This document shows positions 16,827 through 26,343 of a stretch of 64,000 nt of DNA, in pieces. Location of the stretch: the NCBI RefSeq assembly GCF_003490595.1, contig NZ_QQGY01000003.1, forward strand, positions 1 to 64,000, written 5' to 3'. The stretch's first letter is position 1; every line of letters starts with the position of its first letter. Origin of the DNA: Haemophilus haemolyticus_L (GTDB lineage Bacteria; Pseudomonadota; Gammaproteobacteria; Enterobacterales; Pasteurellaceae). A program made the position numbers and the translations under genes. The notes below the pieces were generated by a model. That model saw only the letters and a list, made by a program, of their open reading frames with translations, did not search any database and was not told the DNA's origin.

Positions 16827-17705
16827 ATGCGTGATTTAAAAGGTATTTTCAGTGCATTATTAGTGTCATTTAATGAAGATGGCACAATTAATGAAAAAGG
16901 TTTACGTCAAATTATCCGCCACAATATCGATAAGATGAAAGTTGATGGTTTATATGTGGGTGGTTCAACAGGCGAAAACTTTATGCTTTCAACTGAAGAG
17001 AAAAAAGAAATCTTCCGTATTGCAAAAGATGAAGCAAAAGATCAAATCGCATTAATTGCTCAAGTGGGCAGCGTAAACTTAAAAGAAGCAGTTGAATTAG
17101 GTAAATATGCAACAGAATTAGGCTACGATAGCTTATCTGCAGTTACTCCGTTCTACTATAAATTTAGTTTTCCTGAAATCAAACATTATTACGACACCAT
17201 TATTGCAGAAACAGGCAATAATATGATCGTGTATTCTATCCCGTTCTTAACTGGCGTGAATATGGGCATTGAACAATTTGGTGAACTTTACAAAAACCCG
17301 AAAGTATTAGGGGTAAAATTCACAGCAGGTGATTTCTACTTATTAGAACGTTTGAAAAAAGCTTATCCAAACCACTTAATTTGGGCTGGTTTCGATGAAA
17401 TGATGTTACCTGCGGCCGCGCTTGGTGTGGATGGTGCAATCGGTTCAACTTTCAACGTAAACGGCGTTCGTGCTCGTCAAATTTTTGAATTAACCAAAGC
17501 GGGTAAATTAGCCGAAGCGTTAGAAATCCAACACGTGACCAATGATTTAATTGAAGGCATTTTAGCGAACGGTTTATATTTAACCATCAAAGAATTGCTT
17601 AAATTAGAAGGTGTGGATGCGGGTTATTGCCGTGAGCCAATGACAGCAAAAGCAACAGATGCTCAGCTTGCTAAAGCAAAAGAGTTGAAAGCGAAATTTT
17701 TATAA
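16827..17705 (+). CDS. nanA: N-acetylneuraminate lyase NanA
   Basis: 292 residues of the DHDPS/NAL family. It splits sialic acid into ManNAc and pyruvate. Schiff-base Lys164 lies in GVKFTAGD, catalytic Tyr136 in IVYSIPF, and the carboxylate-binding GGSTGEN at 45-51. It starts 10 bp after the regulator gene and ends the nanEKR-A run. A hairpin separates it from nagB. Confidence 0.96.
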   Translation: MRDLKGIFSALLVSFNEDGTINEKGLRQIIRHNIDKMKVDGLYVGGSTGENFMLSTEEKKEIFRIAKDEAKDQIALIAQVGSVNLKEAVELGKYATELGYDSLSAVTPFYYKFSFPEIKHYYDTIIAETGNNMIVYSIPFLTGVNMGIEQFGELYKNPKVLGVKFTAGDFYLLERLKKAYPNHLIWAGFDEMMLPAAALGVDGAIGSTFNVNGVRARQIFELTKAGKLAEALEIQHVTNDLIEGILANGLYLTIKELLKLEGVDAGYCREPMTAKATDAQLAKAKELKAKFL

Positions 17706-17723
17706 TTAATGGAATATTGTGAG

Positions 17724-17750
17724 AACCTAGGGGATTTATTTCCCTAGGTT
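17724..17750 (+). terminator. hairpin between nanA and nagB
   Basis: AACCTAGGG (17724-17732) pairs with CCCTAGGTT (17742-17750). There is no good T run, so it may only attenuate. The rest of the 178-base gap presumably contains nagB control sequence. Confidence 0.5.
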
Positions 17751-17883
17751 ACTCATAATTTATCCCTCTTGGGGTAGCAATTCTCGTTTCCTGCTTCTCA
17801 GTTTTTCTATTTCGTAGTGGGGAACCATTATGTTTAACCGTCGGTTTGTTTATCCACGGTATTGAAAATAAAGGAAGTATAGT

Positions 17884-18687
17884 ATGCGTCTTATCCCTCT
17901 ACACAACGAACAACAGGTGAGTCGTTGGGCTGCACGCCATATTGTTGATCGTATCAATCATTTTAATCCTACGGCTGAACGCCCTTTTGTTCTTGGTTTA
18001 CCAACAGGTGGTACGCCATTAAAAACTTACCAAGAATTAATCGTACTTTGTAAAGCGGGAGAGGTGAGCTTTAAGCATGTGGTAACATTCAATATGGACG
18101 AATATGTGGGTTTACCAGAAGAACATCCTGAAAGTTATCATAGTTTTATGTATAACAATTTTTTCAATCATATCGATATTCAGCCAGAAAATATCAATAT
18201 TCTTAATGGCAACACGGATGATCATGATGTGGAATGTCGCCGTTATGAAGAAAAAATTAAATCTTACGGAAAAATTAATTTATTTATGGGCGGAGTAGGC
18301 AATGATGGCCATATTGCCTTTAATGAACCGGCGTCATCATTAAGTTCCCGTACTCGTATTAAAACGTTAACTCAAGACACGCTGATCGCAAATTCACGCT
18401 TCTTTGATAATGATGTGAATAAAGTGCCTAAATATGCTTTGACTATTGGTGTAGGCACATTATTAGATGCTGAAGAAGTAATGATCCTTGCGACTGGCCA
18501 TCATAAGGCACTTGCAGTTCAAGCTGCCGTCGAAGGTGGTGTGAACCATATGTGGACAGTAAGTGCACTTCAGCTACATCGCCATTTTGTGTTAGTTTGT
18601 GATGAGCCTGCACAACAAGAATTGAAAGTAAAAACTGTTAAATATTTTACTGAATTAGAACAACGCGCCATTCATAGCGTGTTATAA
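17884..18687 (+). CDS. nagB: glucosamine-6-phosphate deaminase NagB
   Basis: 267 residues. Converts GlcN-6-P to fructose-6-P and ammonia, the last step feeding sialic acid and GlcNAc into glycolysis. Motifs: LGLPTGGTPLKTYQEL (phosphate site), FNMDEYVGLPEEHPESY (catalytic Asp/Glu), GGVGNDGHIAFNEPASS (catalytic His). AAAGGAAGTATAGT precedes the ATG. Confidence 0.96.
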   Translation: MRLIPLHNEQQVSRWAARHIVDRINHFNPTAERPFVLGLPTGGTPLKTYQELIVLCKAGEVSFKHVVTFNMDEYVGLPEEHPESYHSFMYNNFFNHIDIQPENINILNGNTDDHDVECRRYEEKIKSYGKINLFMGGVGNDGHIAFNEPASSLSSRTRIKTLTQDTLIANSRFFDNDVNKVPKYALTIGVGTLLDAEEVMILATGHHKALAVQAAVEGGVNHMWTVSALQLHRHFVLVCDEPAQQELKVKTVKYFTELEQRAIHSVL

Positions 18688-18693
18688 GCACCT

Positions 18694-18716
18694 ACCGCTC
18701 AAAAGAGCGGTAATTT
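18694..18716 (+). terminator. hairpin between nagB and nagA
   Basis: ACCGCTC (18694-18700), loop AAAA, GAGCGGT (18705-18711), then AATTTTT. nagA has its own ribosome-binding site 34 bp on. Confidence 0.65.
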
Positions 18717-18744
18717 TTCTGATTATTTTATTTAAGGACAAAAA

Positions 18745-19890
18745 ATGAGATATGCATTAACGAATTGTGTGATTTACACAAAATATGATGTTTTACGTGA
18801 TTTTGCTGTAATTATTAACGGTGAAATTATTGAAGCGGTAGTTCCACAAACTGAATTAGAAACAGGCATCAAAACCATTGATTTGCAAGGTAATAATTTA
18901 ACGGCTGGTTTTATTGATCTTCAATTAAATGGCTGTGGCGGCGTGATGTTTAACGATCAAACTAGCGTTGAAACCTTGGAAATTATGCAGGAAACTAACT
19001 TGAAATCAGGTTGTACAAGTTTCCTTCCAACTTTTATCACGGCACCAGATGAAAATATAAAAAGTGCGGTGAAAATTATGCGTGAATATTTAAACAAGCA
19101 TAAAAACCAAGCGCTTGGTTTACATATTGAAGGACCGTTTATCAGCGTTGAGAAAAAAGGGGTACACCGTCCTGAATATATTCGTGAAATTACGCCTGAA
19201 ATGAAAGATTTCCTCTGTGAAAATGGTGATGTCATTACAAAAATTACCATTGCCGCAGAAAACCCAACCATTAACTATACGCCTGATTTTGTGAAAGCGG
19301 GCATTATTGTCTCTGTAGGCCATTCTAATGCGACTTATGAAGTCGCTAAAGCCGCATTCCACAAAGGCGCAACTTTTGCGACTCACTTGCATAATGCAAT
19401 GTCGCCAATTAGTTCTGGTCGTGCTATGGGCGTAGTAGGGGCGGTACTAGATTCTGATGTTTACACTGGTATTATCGTAGATGGTGTGCATATCAATTAC
19501 GGTAATGTTCGCATTGATAAAAAAATCAAAGGCGACAAACTCTGTATTGTGACTGACTCTCTCGCAGCAGCAGGTGCGCCACCAGAATTGGAAACTTTCA
19601 CATTCGTAGGAAAAACTATTTATATTCGAGATGGCCGCTGTTTTGATGCAAACGGTACGATTGCTGGCGCATCAATTACCATGATCGAATCTATTAAGAA
19701 TGCAGTGGAGTTTGTTGAAATTCCACTTGCTGAAGCAATTCGAATGAGTAACCTTTATCCTGCACGAGCAATTGGTGTTGATGATCGTTTAGGTTCGGTA
19801 GAAAAAGGAAAAATCGCAAATTTAGCCGTGTTTACGTCAGATTATAAAGTGACAGCAACCGTGCTCAATGGTGAATGGAAACCTAATTGA
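18745..19890 (+). CDS. nagA: N-acetylglucosamine-6-phosphate deacetylase NagA
   Basis: 381 residues, amidohydrolase fold. Removes acetate from GlcNAc-6-P. Motifs: GFIDLQLNGCGGV (strand carrying the metal/substrate loop), HIEGPFIS (metal Glu), VGHSNATYE and HLHNAMSP (metal His), VTDSLAAAG (catalytic Asp). It acts between NanE and NagB, and on GlcNAc-6-P made by the NagE-like permease if that is functional. Confidence 0.96.
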   Translation: MRYALTNCVIYTKYDVLRDFAVIINGEIIEAVVPQTELETGIKTIDLQGNNLTAGFIDLQLNGCGGVMFNDQTSVETLEIMQETNLKSGCTSFLPTFITAPDENIKSAVKIMREYLNKHKNQALGLHIEGPFISVEKKGVHRPEYIREITPEMKDFLCENGDVITKITIAAENPTINYTPDFVKAGIIVSVGHSNATYEVAKAAFHKGATFATHLHNAMSPISSGRAMGVVGAVLDSDVYTGIIVDGVHINYGNVRIDKKIKGDKLCIVTDSLAAAGAPPELETFTFVGKTIYIRDGRCFDANGTIAGASITMIESIKNAVEFVEIPLAEAIRMSNLYPARAIGVDDRLGSVEKGKIANLAVFTSDYKVTATVLNGEWKPN

Positions 19891-19894
19891 TTTA

Positions 19895-19949
19895 AAGTGC
19901 GGTAAATTTTCCTGATCTTTTATAGCCCAACCAATCGGTTGGGTTATTT
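19895..19949 (+). terminator. uptake signal and terminator after nagA
   Basis: AAGTGCGGT at 19895-19903. The terminator stem is CCCAACC (19926-19932), loop AATC, GGTTGGG (19937-19943), followed by TTATTTTTT. Confidence 0.85.
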
Positions 19950-20022
19950 TTTGCTTTACCACTTTAATAAGAATAATTTTCATCTATAATATAAAAACCA
20001 AGTTAATTACTAGGAGATAGAT

Positions 20023-20778
20023 ATGGCAAAAGATGAAGTAGGGCATAATTTTCTTGCACGTTTAGGTAAAACTCGTTTGCGTCCAGGCGGTAAAAAAGCG
20101 ACAGATTGGTTAATTGCTAATGGCGATTTTAGCCAAGATAAAAAAGTGTTAGAGGTTGCCTGTAATATGGGAACGACAGCCATTGGATTGGCGAAGCAAT
20201 TTGGTTGCCATATTGAAGGTGTTGATTTAGACGAACATGCGTTAGAAAAAGCACAAGCAAATATCGAAGCAAATGGCTTGCAAGAAAAAATTCATGTGCA
20301 GCGTGCGAATGCGATGAAGTTGCCTTTCGATGATGAAAGTTTTGATATTGTCATTAATGAAGCGATGCTGACGATGTTACCCGTGGAAGCTAAGAAAAAA
20401 GCCATTGCAGAATATTTTCGAGTGTTAAAACCCAATGGCTTATTGCTTACTCATGATGTTATGCTGGTGGGAAATGATCATCAAACTATTCTTGAAAATA
20501 TGCGCAAAGCGATTAACGTGACTGTCACGCCATTAACGAAAGACGGATGGAAAGGAATGTTCCAAGAAAGTGGCTTTAGAAATGTCGATACTTTCTCTGG
20601 CGAGATGACCTTACTTTCACCAAAAGGAATGATTTATGATGAGGGCATTCTTGGGACGTTAAAAATCATCCGTAATGCTATGAAAGCGGAAAATCGTGAG
20701 CAATTTAAAAGAATGTTCAAAACCTTTAATGATCCTGAACATAAATTACATTTTATTGCTGTATGTAGCCAAAAATAA
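20023..20778 (+). CDS. class I SAM-dependent methyltransferase, substrate unknown
   Basis: 251 residues. The Rossmann-fold SAM motif is VLEVACNMGTTAIGLAKQFG (motif I), with acidic GVDLDEHALEKAQ (motif II) and LPFDDESFDIVINEAML (motifs III/IV), as in UbiE/Coq5-like small-molecule methyltransferases. It starts at an ATG after TAGGAGATAGAT and has its own terminator, so it is a single-gene unit. In strain Rd I recall a homologue not adjacent to nagA, suggesting a different local gene order here. Confidence 0.8.
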   Translation: MAKDEVGHNFLARLGKTRLRPGGKKATDWLIANGDFSQDKKVLEVACNMGTTAIGLAKQFGCHIEGVDLDEHALEKAQANIEANGLQEKIHVQRANAMKLPFDDESFDIVINEAMLTMLPVEAKKKAIAEYFRVLKPNGLLLTHDVMLVGNDHQTILENMRKAINVTVTPLTKDGWKGMFQESGFRNVDTFSGEMTLLSPKGMIYDEGILGTLKIIRNAMKAENREQFKRMFKTFNDPEHKLHFIAVCSQK

Positions 20779-20788
20779 TATAAAACAA

Positions 20789-20820
20789 CGAACCGCTCTT
20801 TTATGTGCGGTTCGCTTTTT
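20789..20820 (+). terminator. terminator after methyltransferase gene
   Basis: CGAACCGC (20789-20796) / GCGGTTCG (20807-20814) then CTTTTTCTT. Confidence 0.85.
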
Positions 20821-20854
20821 CTTACGATAATTTTTTAAATCGGGTTGTTTAGAT

Positions 20855-21556
20855 TTATTTTGAATAATCCCTTGCACCGAAAATTGCAGTACCAATACGT
20901 ACCATAGTAGAACCGCATTTTATTGCGCTCGGCATATCATCTGTCATTCCCATAGAAAGAGTATCAATTTGTTGATTGGGTAAGGCTTGTTTAAGTTGTT
21001 CAAATAGATCTGACATTTTTCTGAACACGGCTTCTTGTTCAGCGATCTTATCGGTTGGCGCGGGTATTGCCATTAAGCCACGTAGGCATAAGTGCGGTAA
21101 ATTTTCGATGTGTTTTGCCAGTGTTAGCATTTCCTCAGGTTGAATACCTGATTTACTTTCTTCATCGCTGATATTAATCTGAATCAAGACATTCAACGGT
21201 GCTTTGTTAATTGGTCGTTGTTCATTTAAACGATCTGCAATTTTTGATCTATCAAGCGTTTGCATCCAATCAAAATGTTCTGCAACGAGACGTGTTTTAT
21301 TCGATTGTAATGGACCAATAAAATGCCATTCAAGGTTAATACCTTGCGATTCAAAATATTGGATCTTTTCTACACCTTCTTGCACATAATTTTCCCCAAA
21401 GGCTATTTGTCCAGTTTGATAAGCCGAAAGAATAGCGGAAATAGGTTTGGTCTTAGATACGGCAAGTAGTTTTACGGTATTTTGATTGCGATTTTCTTTT
21501 TTACAAGCCGTTTCAATTTTTTGCTGAATTAGCTTGAGATTATGCTGAATATCCAT
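20855..21556 (-). CDS. yggS: YggS, pyridoxal-phosphate homeostasis protein (PLPBP)
   Basis: 233 residues, alanine-racemase-like barrel without the second domain. PLP-binding Lys35 lies in LLAVSKTKP. Also present: FGENYVQEGVEKI, WHFIGPLQSNKT and SMGMTDDMPSAI, which binds PLP phosphate. The protein buffers PLP and indirectly affects amino-acid metabolism. It diverges from the thr operon. Confidence 0.93.
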   Translation of the reverse strand: MDIQHNLKLIQQKIETACKKENRNQNTVKLLAVSKTKPISAILSAYQTGQIAFGENYVQEGVEKIQYFESQGINLEWHFIGPLQSNKTRLVAEHFDWMQTLDRSKIADRLNEQRPINKAPLNVLIQINISDEESKSGIQPEEMLTLAKHIENLPHLCLRGLMAIPAPTDKIAEQEAVFRKMSDLFEQLKQALPNQQIDTLSMGMTDDMPSAIKCGSTMVRIGTAIFGARDYSK

Positions 21557-21698
21557 AGGTTCTCCTTTATAAAAGTGCGGTTAGTTTACACGAAATTTAT
21601 TTACTGAGAAAATTTCTGAAAAATTTGTCACTTTCTGTTTGACAAGCTCGGGAAATTTCGGTATTTCTTTACGCATTCATTTTTCAAGATAAAACACA

Positions 21699-21785
21699 AT
21701 GAAAAATAACCGCACTTTATCCGTAATCATTAGCACGATTACCACCATTATGATGACCATTACTATGATTAATGGCGCGGGTTAG
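21699..21785 (+). CDS. thrL: thr operon leader peptide ThrL
   Basis: A 28-codon frame, MKNNRTLSVIISTITTI followed by MMTITMINGAG and TAG. It has six Thr and six Ile codons, the composition expected when Thr-tRNA and Ile-tRNA charging control attenuation. It lies just upstream of an attenuator hairpin and 95 bp before thrA. An uptake signal (ACCGCACTT, 21709-21717) is embedded in codons 4-7. Confidence 0.9.
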   Translation: MKNNRTLSVIISTITTIMMTITMINGAG

Positions 21786-21839
21786 TGCACCAAAAAACAG
21801 GATACAGAAAACCCGCGATTCAACTGAATAGCGGGTTTT
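21776..21839 (+). promoter_or_regulatory. thr attenuator: terminator and competing antiterminator
   Basis: Terminator: AACCCGC (21810-21816) and ATTC pair with GAAT and GCGGGTT (21831-21837) around a short loop, followed by TTTTTT. Antiterminator: CGCGGGTT (21776-21783), spanning the last thrL codons, is perfectly complementary to AACCCGCG (21810-21817). Ribosome stalling at Thr/Ile codons would favour the second pairing. Confidence 0.85.
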
Positions 21840-21880
21840 TTTATAAATTTAAAAACACAATATCTCTAGGAGAACTAATC

Positions 21881-24328
21881 ATGCGCGTACTTAAATTTGG
21901 CGGCACTTCGCTTGCAAATCCGGAACGTTTTTCCCAAGCAGCGAAATTGATCGAGCAAGCTCATTTAGAAGAGCAGGCAGCAGGTGTTTTATCAGCACCA
22001 GCCAAAATAACTAATCATCTCGTCGCCCTTTCTGAAAAAGCTGCATTAAATCAACCAACCGATACACATTTCAACGAAGCAATCGAAATTTTCTATAACA
22101 TCATCAATGGCTTACATGCCGAAAATAATCAATTCGACTTAAATGGCACCAAGGCGCTTATTGATGCTGAATTTGCTCAAATCAAAGGATTATTAGAAGA
22201 AATTCGTCAAGCAGGAAAAGTAGAGGATGCAGTTAAAGCGACCATTGATTGTCGTGGTGAAAAACTTTCTATCGCAATGATGAAAGCTTGGTTTGAAGCG
22301 CGTGGCTATAGCGTACATATTGTGGATCCGGTCAAGCAATTATTAGCAAAAGGCGGTTATCTTGAATCGTCTGTTGAAATTGAAGAATCAACAAAACGTG
22401 TTGATGCAGCAAGTATTGCAAAAGATAAAGTGGTGCTTATGGCAGGCTTTACTGCGGGTAACGAAAAAGGTGAGTTGGTGCTGCTCGGTCGTAATGGCTC
22501 AGATTATTCTGCAGCCTGTTTAGCCGCTTGTTTAGGCGCAAGCGTATGCGAAATTTGGACTGATGTGGATGGCGTTTATACTTGCGATCCGCGTTTAGTG
22601 CCTGATGCACGTTTATTACCAACGCTTTCTTATCGTGAAGCGATGGAACTTTCTTATTTCGGTGCGAAAGTGATTCATCCTCGTACGATTGGCCCATTGT
22701 TGCCACAAAATATTCCTTGTGTCATTAAAAATACAGGAAATCCTTCTGCGCCGGGTTCGATTATTGATGGCAATGTGAAATCAGAAGGTTTACAAGTCAA
22801 AGGTATCACTAACTTAGATAACTTGGCGATGTTTAATGTATCAGGCCCTGGTATGCAAGGCATGGTAGGGATGGCATCTCGTGTCTTTTCAGCCATGTCA
22901 GGCGCAGGCATTTCAGTCATTTTAATTACTCAGTCTTCGTCTGAATATAGTATTAGTTTCTGTGTGCCTGTGAAATCTGCAGAAGTAGCGAAAACTGTAC
23001 TAGAAACTGAATTTTCTAATGAATTAAATGAACATCAATTAGAACCAATTGAAGTGATTAAAGATTTATCTATTATTTCTGTTGTGGGCGATGGAATGAA
23101 GCAAGCGAAAGGCATTGCTGCTCGTTTCTTCTCTGCGTTAGCACAGGCAAATATTAGCATTGTGGCGATTGCACAAGGTTCTAGTGAACGTTCAATTTCT
23201 GCGGTTGTGCCGCAAAATAAAGCGATTGAAGCGGTGAAAGCTACCCATCAGGCTCTTTTCAATAATAAAAAAGTCGTGGATATGTTTTTAGTGGGCGTTG
23301 GTGGAGTAGGCGGAGAATTAATTGAGCAGGTAAAGCGTCAAAAGGAGTATCTAGCAAAGAAGAATGTTGAAATTCGAGTTTGTGCTATTGCGAATTCCAA
23401 CCGCATGTTACTCGATGAAAATGGATTATGTTTAGACGATTGGAAAAACGATTTAGAAAATGCGACTCAGCCATCAGATTTTGATGTATTGCTTTCTTTC
23501 ATTAAATTACATCATGTGGTGAATCCAGTATTTGTAGATTGTACCTCAGCCGAATCTGTAGCGGGGCTTTATGCTCGTGCGTTAAAAGAAGGTTTCCATG
23601 TGGTCACGCCAAATAAAAAAGCGAATACACGAGAATTAGCTTATTACAATGAGTTACGCCAAAACGCTCAAGCAAGCCAACATAAATTCTTATATGAAAC
23701 GAATGTAGGCGCTGGTTTGCCAGTAATTGAAAATCTTCAAAACTTACTTGCTGCGGGTGATGAACTTGAATATTTTGAAGGCATTTTATCTGGCTCCCTT
23801 TCCTTTATTTTTGGTAAATTGGAGGAAGGACTTTCTCTTTCAGAAGTCACCGCACTTGCCCGAGAAAAAGGCTTTACTGAGCCAGATCCCCGTGATGACC
23901 TCTCTGGACAAGATGTAGCGCGCAAATTATTAATTCTTGCTCGGGAAGCTGGAATTGAGCTTGAACTTTCAGATGTTGAAGTTGAAGGTGTATTGCCGAA
24001 AGGCTTCTCTGAAGGAAAATCTGCAGATGAATTTATGGCAATGTTGCCACAGCTTGATGAAGAGTTTAAAGCTCGTGTTTCCACCGCTAAAGCTGAAGGC
24101 AAAGTACTGCGTTATGTTGGCAAAATTTGCGAAGGTAAATGTAAAGTATCTATTGTTGCAGTCGATCAGAATAACCCCCTTTATAAAGTGAAAGACGGTG
24201 AAAATGCTTTGGCATTTTATACTCGTTATTACCAACCTATCCCACTTTTATTACGTGGTTATGGTGCAGGCAATGCGGTGACGGCGGCAGGTATCTTTGC
24301 AGATATTTTAAGAACATTACAACATTAA
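21881..24328 (+). CDS. thrA: ThrA, bifunctional aspartokinase I / homoserine dehydrogenase I
   Basis: 815 residues. Aspartokinase domain (~1-290: MRVLKFGGTSLANPERF, LLGRNGSDYSAACLAA), two ACT domains (~310-460) for threonine feedback, homoserine dehydrogenase (~465-815: LVGVGGVGGELIEQV, VTPNKKAN, EGILSGSLSFIFGKL). Catalyses the first and third steps from aspartate to threonine/methionine. Start at 21881 follows CTAGGAGAACTAATC; upstream in-frame codons belong to the leader. Confidence 0.97.
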   Translation: MRVLKFGGTSLANPERFSQAAKLIEQAHLEEQAAGVLSAPAKITNHLVALSEKAALNQPTDTHFNEAIEIFYNIINGLHAENNQFDLNGTKALIDAEFAQIKGLLEEIRQAGKVEDAVKATIDCRGEKLSIAMMKAWFEARGYSVHIVDPVKQLLAKGGYLESSVEIEESTKRVDAASIAKDKVVLMAGFTAGNEKGELVLLGRNGSDYSAACLAACLGASVCEIWTDVDGVYTCDPRLVPDARLLPTLSYREAMELSYFGAKVIHPRTIGPLLPQNIPCVIKNTGNPSAPGSIIDGNVKSEGLQVKGITNLDNLAMFNVSGPGMQGMVGMASRVFSAMSGAGISVILITQSSSEYSISFCVPVKSAEVAKTVLETEFSNELNEHQLEPIEVIKDLSIISVVGDGMKQAKGIAARFFSALAQANISIVAIAQGSSERSISAVVPQNKAIEAVKATHQALFNNKKVVDMFLVGVGGVGGELIEQVKRQKEYLAKKNVEIRVCAIANSNRMLLDENGLCLDDWKNDLENATQPSDFDVLLSFIKLHHVVNPVFVDCTSAESVAGLYARALKEGFHVVTPNKKANTRELAYYNELRQNAQASQHKFLYETNVGAGLPVIENLQNLLAAGDELEYFEGILSGSLSFIFGKLEEGLSLSEVTALAREKGFTEPDPRDDLSGQDVARKLLILAREAGIELELSDVEVEGVLPKGFSEGKSADEFMAMLPQLDEEFKARVSTAKAEGKVLRYVGKICEGKCKVSIVAVDQNNPLYKVKDGENALAFYTRYYQPIPLLLRGYGAGNAVTAAGIFADILRTLQH

Positions 24329-24340
24329 TAAGGATTTCCA

Positions 24341-25288
24341 ATGTTAAGAATTTATGCCCCTGCATCCAGCGCGAATATTAGCGTAGGTTTCGATACTTTA
24401 GGTGCTGCGATTTCTCCTATTGATGGTTCACTGTTAGGCGATGTAGTTCAAATAGAATCTATCTCAAGTGGTTTTGAGTTAGAAAGTGCGGGCTATTTTG
24501 TTCGCAAATTACCGAAAGAGCCGCAAAAAAATATTGTTTATCAAGCTTATGTGCTATTCCGCGAGCAATTAAAATTACGTGGAGGAAATGTGAAGCCTTT
24601 GCGTTTAACGCTCGAAAAAAATATGCCTATTGGCTCTGGTTTAGGCTCTAGTGCATGTTCTATTGTTGCTGCATTAGTGGCATTAAATCAGTTTCATGAT
24701 GGCCCTTTTTCGAAAATGGAGTTGCTTGAAATGATGGGAGAATTGGAAGGCCGTATTTCTGGTTCAATCCATTATGATAATGTTGCACCTTGCTATCTTG
24801 GCGGTGTGCAATTTATGGTGCAATCGCTCGGCAATATTTGTCAAAAGCTTCCATTTTTTGATAATTGGTATTGGGTGTTAGCATATCCGGGAATTGAAGT
24901 TTCTACTGCTGAAGCGCGTGCAATTTTACCGAAAAGCTATACTCGACAAGACGTGATTGCCCATGGTCGTCATTTAGGTGGCTTTGTGCATGCTTGCCAT
25001 ACCCATCAGGAAAACCTTGCAGCGATTATGATGAAAGATGTCATTGCCGAGCCTTATCGTGAATCTCTGCTACCTAATTTTGCTGAAGTAAAACAAGCTA
25101 CGCGAGACTTAGGTGCACTTGCCACTGGTATTTCAGGCTCAGGGCCAACAATTTTCTCTATTGCCCCTGATTTACAAACTGCAATTAAACTTTCAACTTA
25201 TTTAGAGAATCATTATTTACAAAACAATGAAGGCTTTGTTCATATTTGTAAGGTCGATAATGAAGGTGCTAGATTGTTAACTCGTTAA
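24341..25288 (+). CDS. thrB: homoserine kinase ThrB
   Basis: 315 residues of the GHMP kinase family. ATP-binding PIGSGLGSSACSIVAALVALN, N-terminal APASSANISVGFDTLG, and C-terminal ATGISGSGPTIFSI. Phosphorylates homoserine. It starts 12 bp after thrA. Normally thrC follows closely; here two unrelated genes intervene. Confidence 0.96.
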   Translation: MLRIYAPASSANISVGFDTLGAAISPIDGSLLGDVVQIESISSGFELESAGYFVRKLPKEPQKNIVYQAYVLFREQLKLRGGNVKPLRLTLEKNMPIGSGLGSSACSIVAALVALNQFHDGPFSKMELLEMMGELEGRISGSIHYDNVAPCYLGGVQFMVQSLGNICQKLPFFDNWYWVLAYPGIEVSTAEARAILPKSYTRQDVIAHGRHLGGFVHACHTHQENLAAIMMKDVIAEPYRESLLPNFAEVKQATRDLGALATGISGSGPTIFSIAPDLQTAIKLSTYLENHYLQNNEGFVHICKVDNEGARLLTR

Positions 25289-25307
25289 ATTTATTTGAGA
25301 TACAATT

Positions 25308-26342
25308 ATGAATAGTTCAAAAGAAAAGCATTTAAATTTATATCCTATTGATTACCCATTTGAAACTTTAAAGTCTAGAATTGAGAGTGGAAAGCTTAAA
25401 CTAGATCCAGATTTTCAAAGAAAATATAAGTGGGATAAGAAAGGATGGGGAAGAGCATCTAAGTTTATTGAATCTTGCTTAATGAGAATTCCTTTACCTT
25501 CATGCTATTTTGCTGAAGATGATAAAGGAAATCATATTGTTATTGATGGAGTTCAAAGATTAACGACGATCCAAAAGTTTTTTAATGATGAATTTGTTCT
25601 GGAAGGGATGACAGCATTTTCTGATCTTGAAGGGAAAAGGTTTTCTGAATTAAATGAATCCAAGAGCGACTTAGAAAATACGACTATACGCTGTATAGTC
25701 TTACGTAAAGATAATTCTCAGGAATTAATTAGAGAAATTTTTGCAAGATTAAATCAAGGCTCTGTGACTTTAACTGATCAGGAGATTAGGCACGCTTTAT
25801 ACCCTAGCGCCTTTAATAATTTACTAGATGAATTAGCGATTCTTTTGTCAAATTATAAGTTCAATTCTATTAAAGATGATAGTGGTAAGGCTGAGCTGGT
25901 TTTAAGGTATTTTGCTCTTTCTAGTGATGATAAGTTAGTAAACTATTCTGATAATTTGAAAGAATATTTAGATTCATATCTTGAGGAGAAAGTTTCAGTT
26001 TCAGAGGATGATATAAATACCTATAGGGATAAATTTAAATCAGCATTAGAAAATTGTCGAATAGCCTTTGGTGATGATCTATTCTTAAACTTATCAAGAA
26101 AAAGAAATATGACTCTTAAAGCTATTGTTCATTATGATCTTCAAATGTATTCAGTAGGTCAGTTAGATACAGAAACTGTCAGAAGATGTGCTACCAATAT
26201 CAAATCTAAATATAAAGAGTTATGTGATAGAGAAGACTTTGCGAAAACATTAAAAAGAAGTGTACAAACTAAATCATCGATAACGACTCGTAGGAAGTTA
26301 TGGAATACCCTTCTTGAGGAAGCATTAACTGAGAATCAATAG
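25308..26342 (+). CDS. DUF262 (GmrSD-N / ParB-like) protein
   Basis: 344 residues. The N-terminal DUF262 signature is clear: LDPDFQRKYKWDKKGW (~32-47), FIESCLMRIPLPSCYF (~53-68), and HIVIDGVQRLTTIQKFF with D80-G-V-Q-R84, the nucleotide-binding/hydrolysis core seen in GmrS-type and ParB/sulfiredoxin-fold proteins. Then FARLNQGSVTLTDQEIRHALYP. The C-terminus is helical, with no HNH or DUF1524 nuclease domain. It precedes a HEPN-like gene by 1 bp. Both are AT-rich, use AGA/AGG Arg codons freely and contain no uptake signal I can see, unlike the flanking thr genes. I infer an acquired defence or toxin-type module. Confidence 0.85.
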   Translation: MNSSKEKHLNLYPIDYPFETLKSRIESGKLKLDPDFQRKYKWDKKGWGRASKFIESCLMRIPLPSCYFAEDDKGNHIVIDGVQRLTTIQKFFNDEFVLEGMTAFSDLEGKRFSELNESKSDLENTTIRCIVLRKDNSQELIREIFARLNQGSVTLTDQEIRHALYPSAFNNLLDELAILLSNYKFNSIKDDSGKAELVLRYFALSSDDKLVNYSDNLKEYLDSYLEEKVSVSEDDINTYRDKFKSALENCRIAFGDDLFLNLSRKRNMTLKAIVHYDLQMYSVGQLDTETVRRCATNIKSKYKELCDREDFAKTLKRSVQTKSSITTRRKLWNTLLEEALTENQ

Positions 26343-26343
26343 T

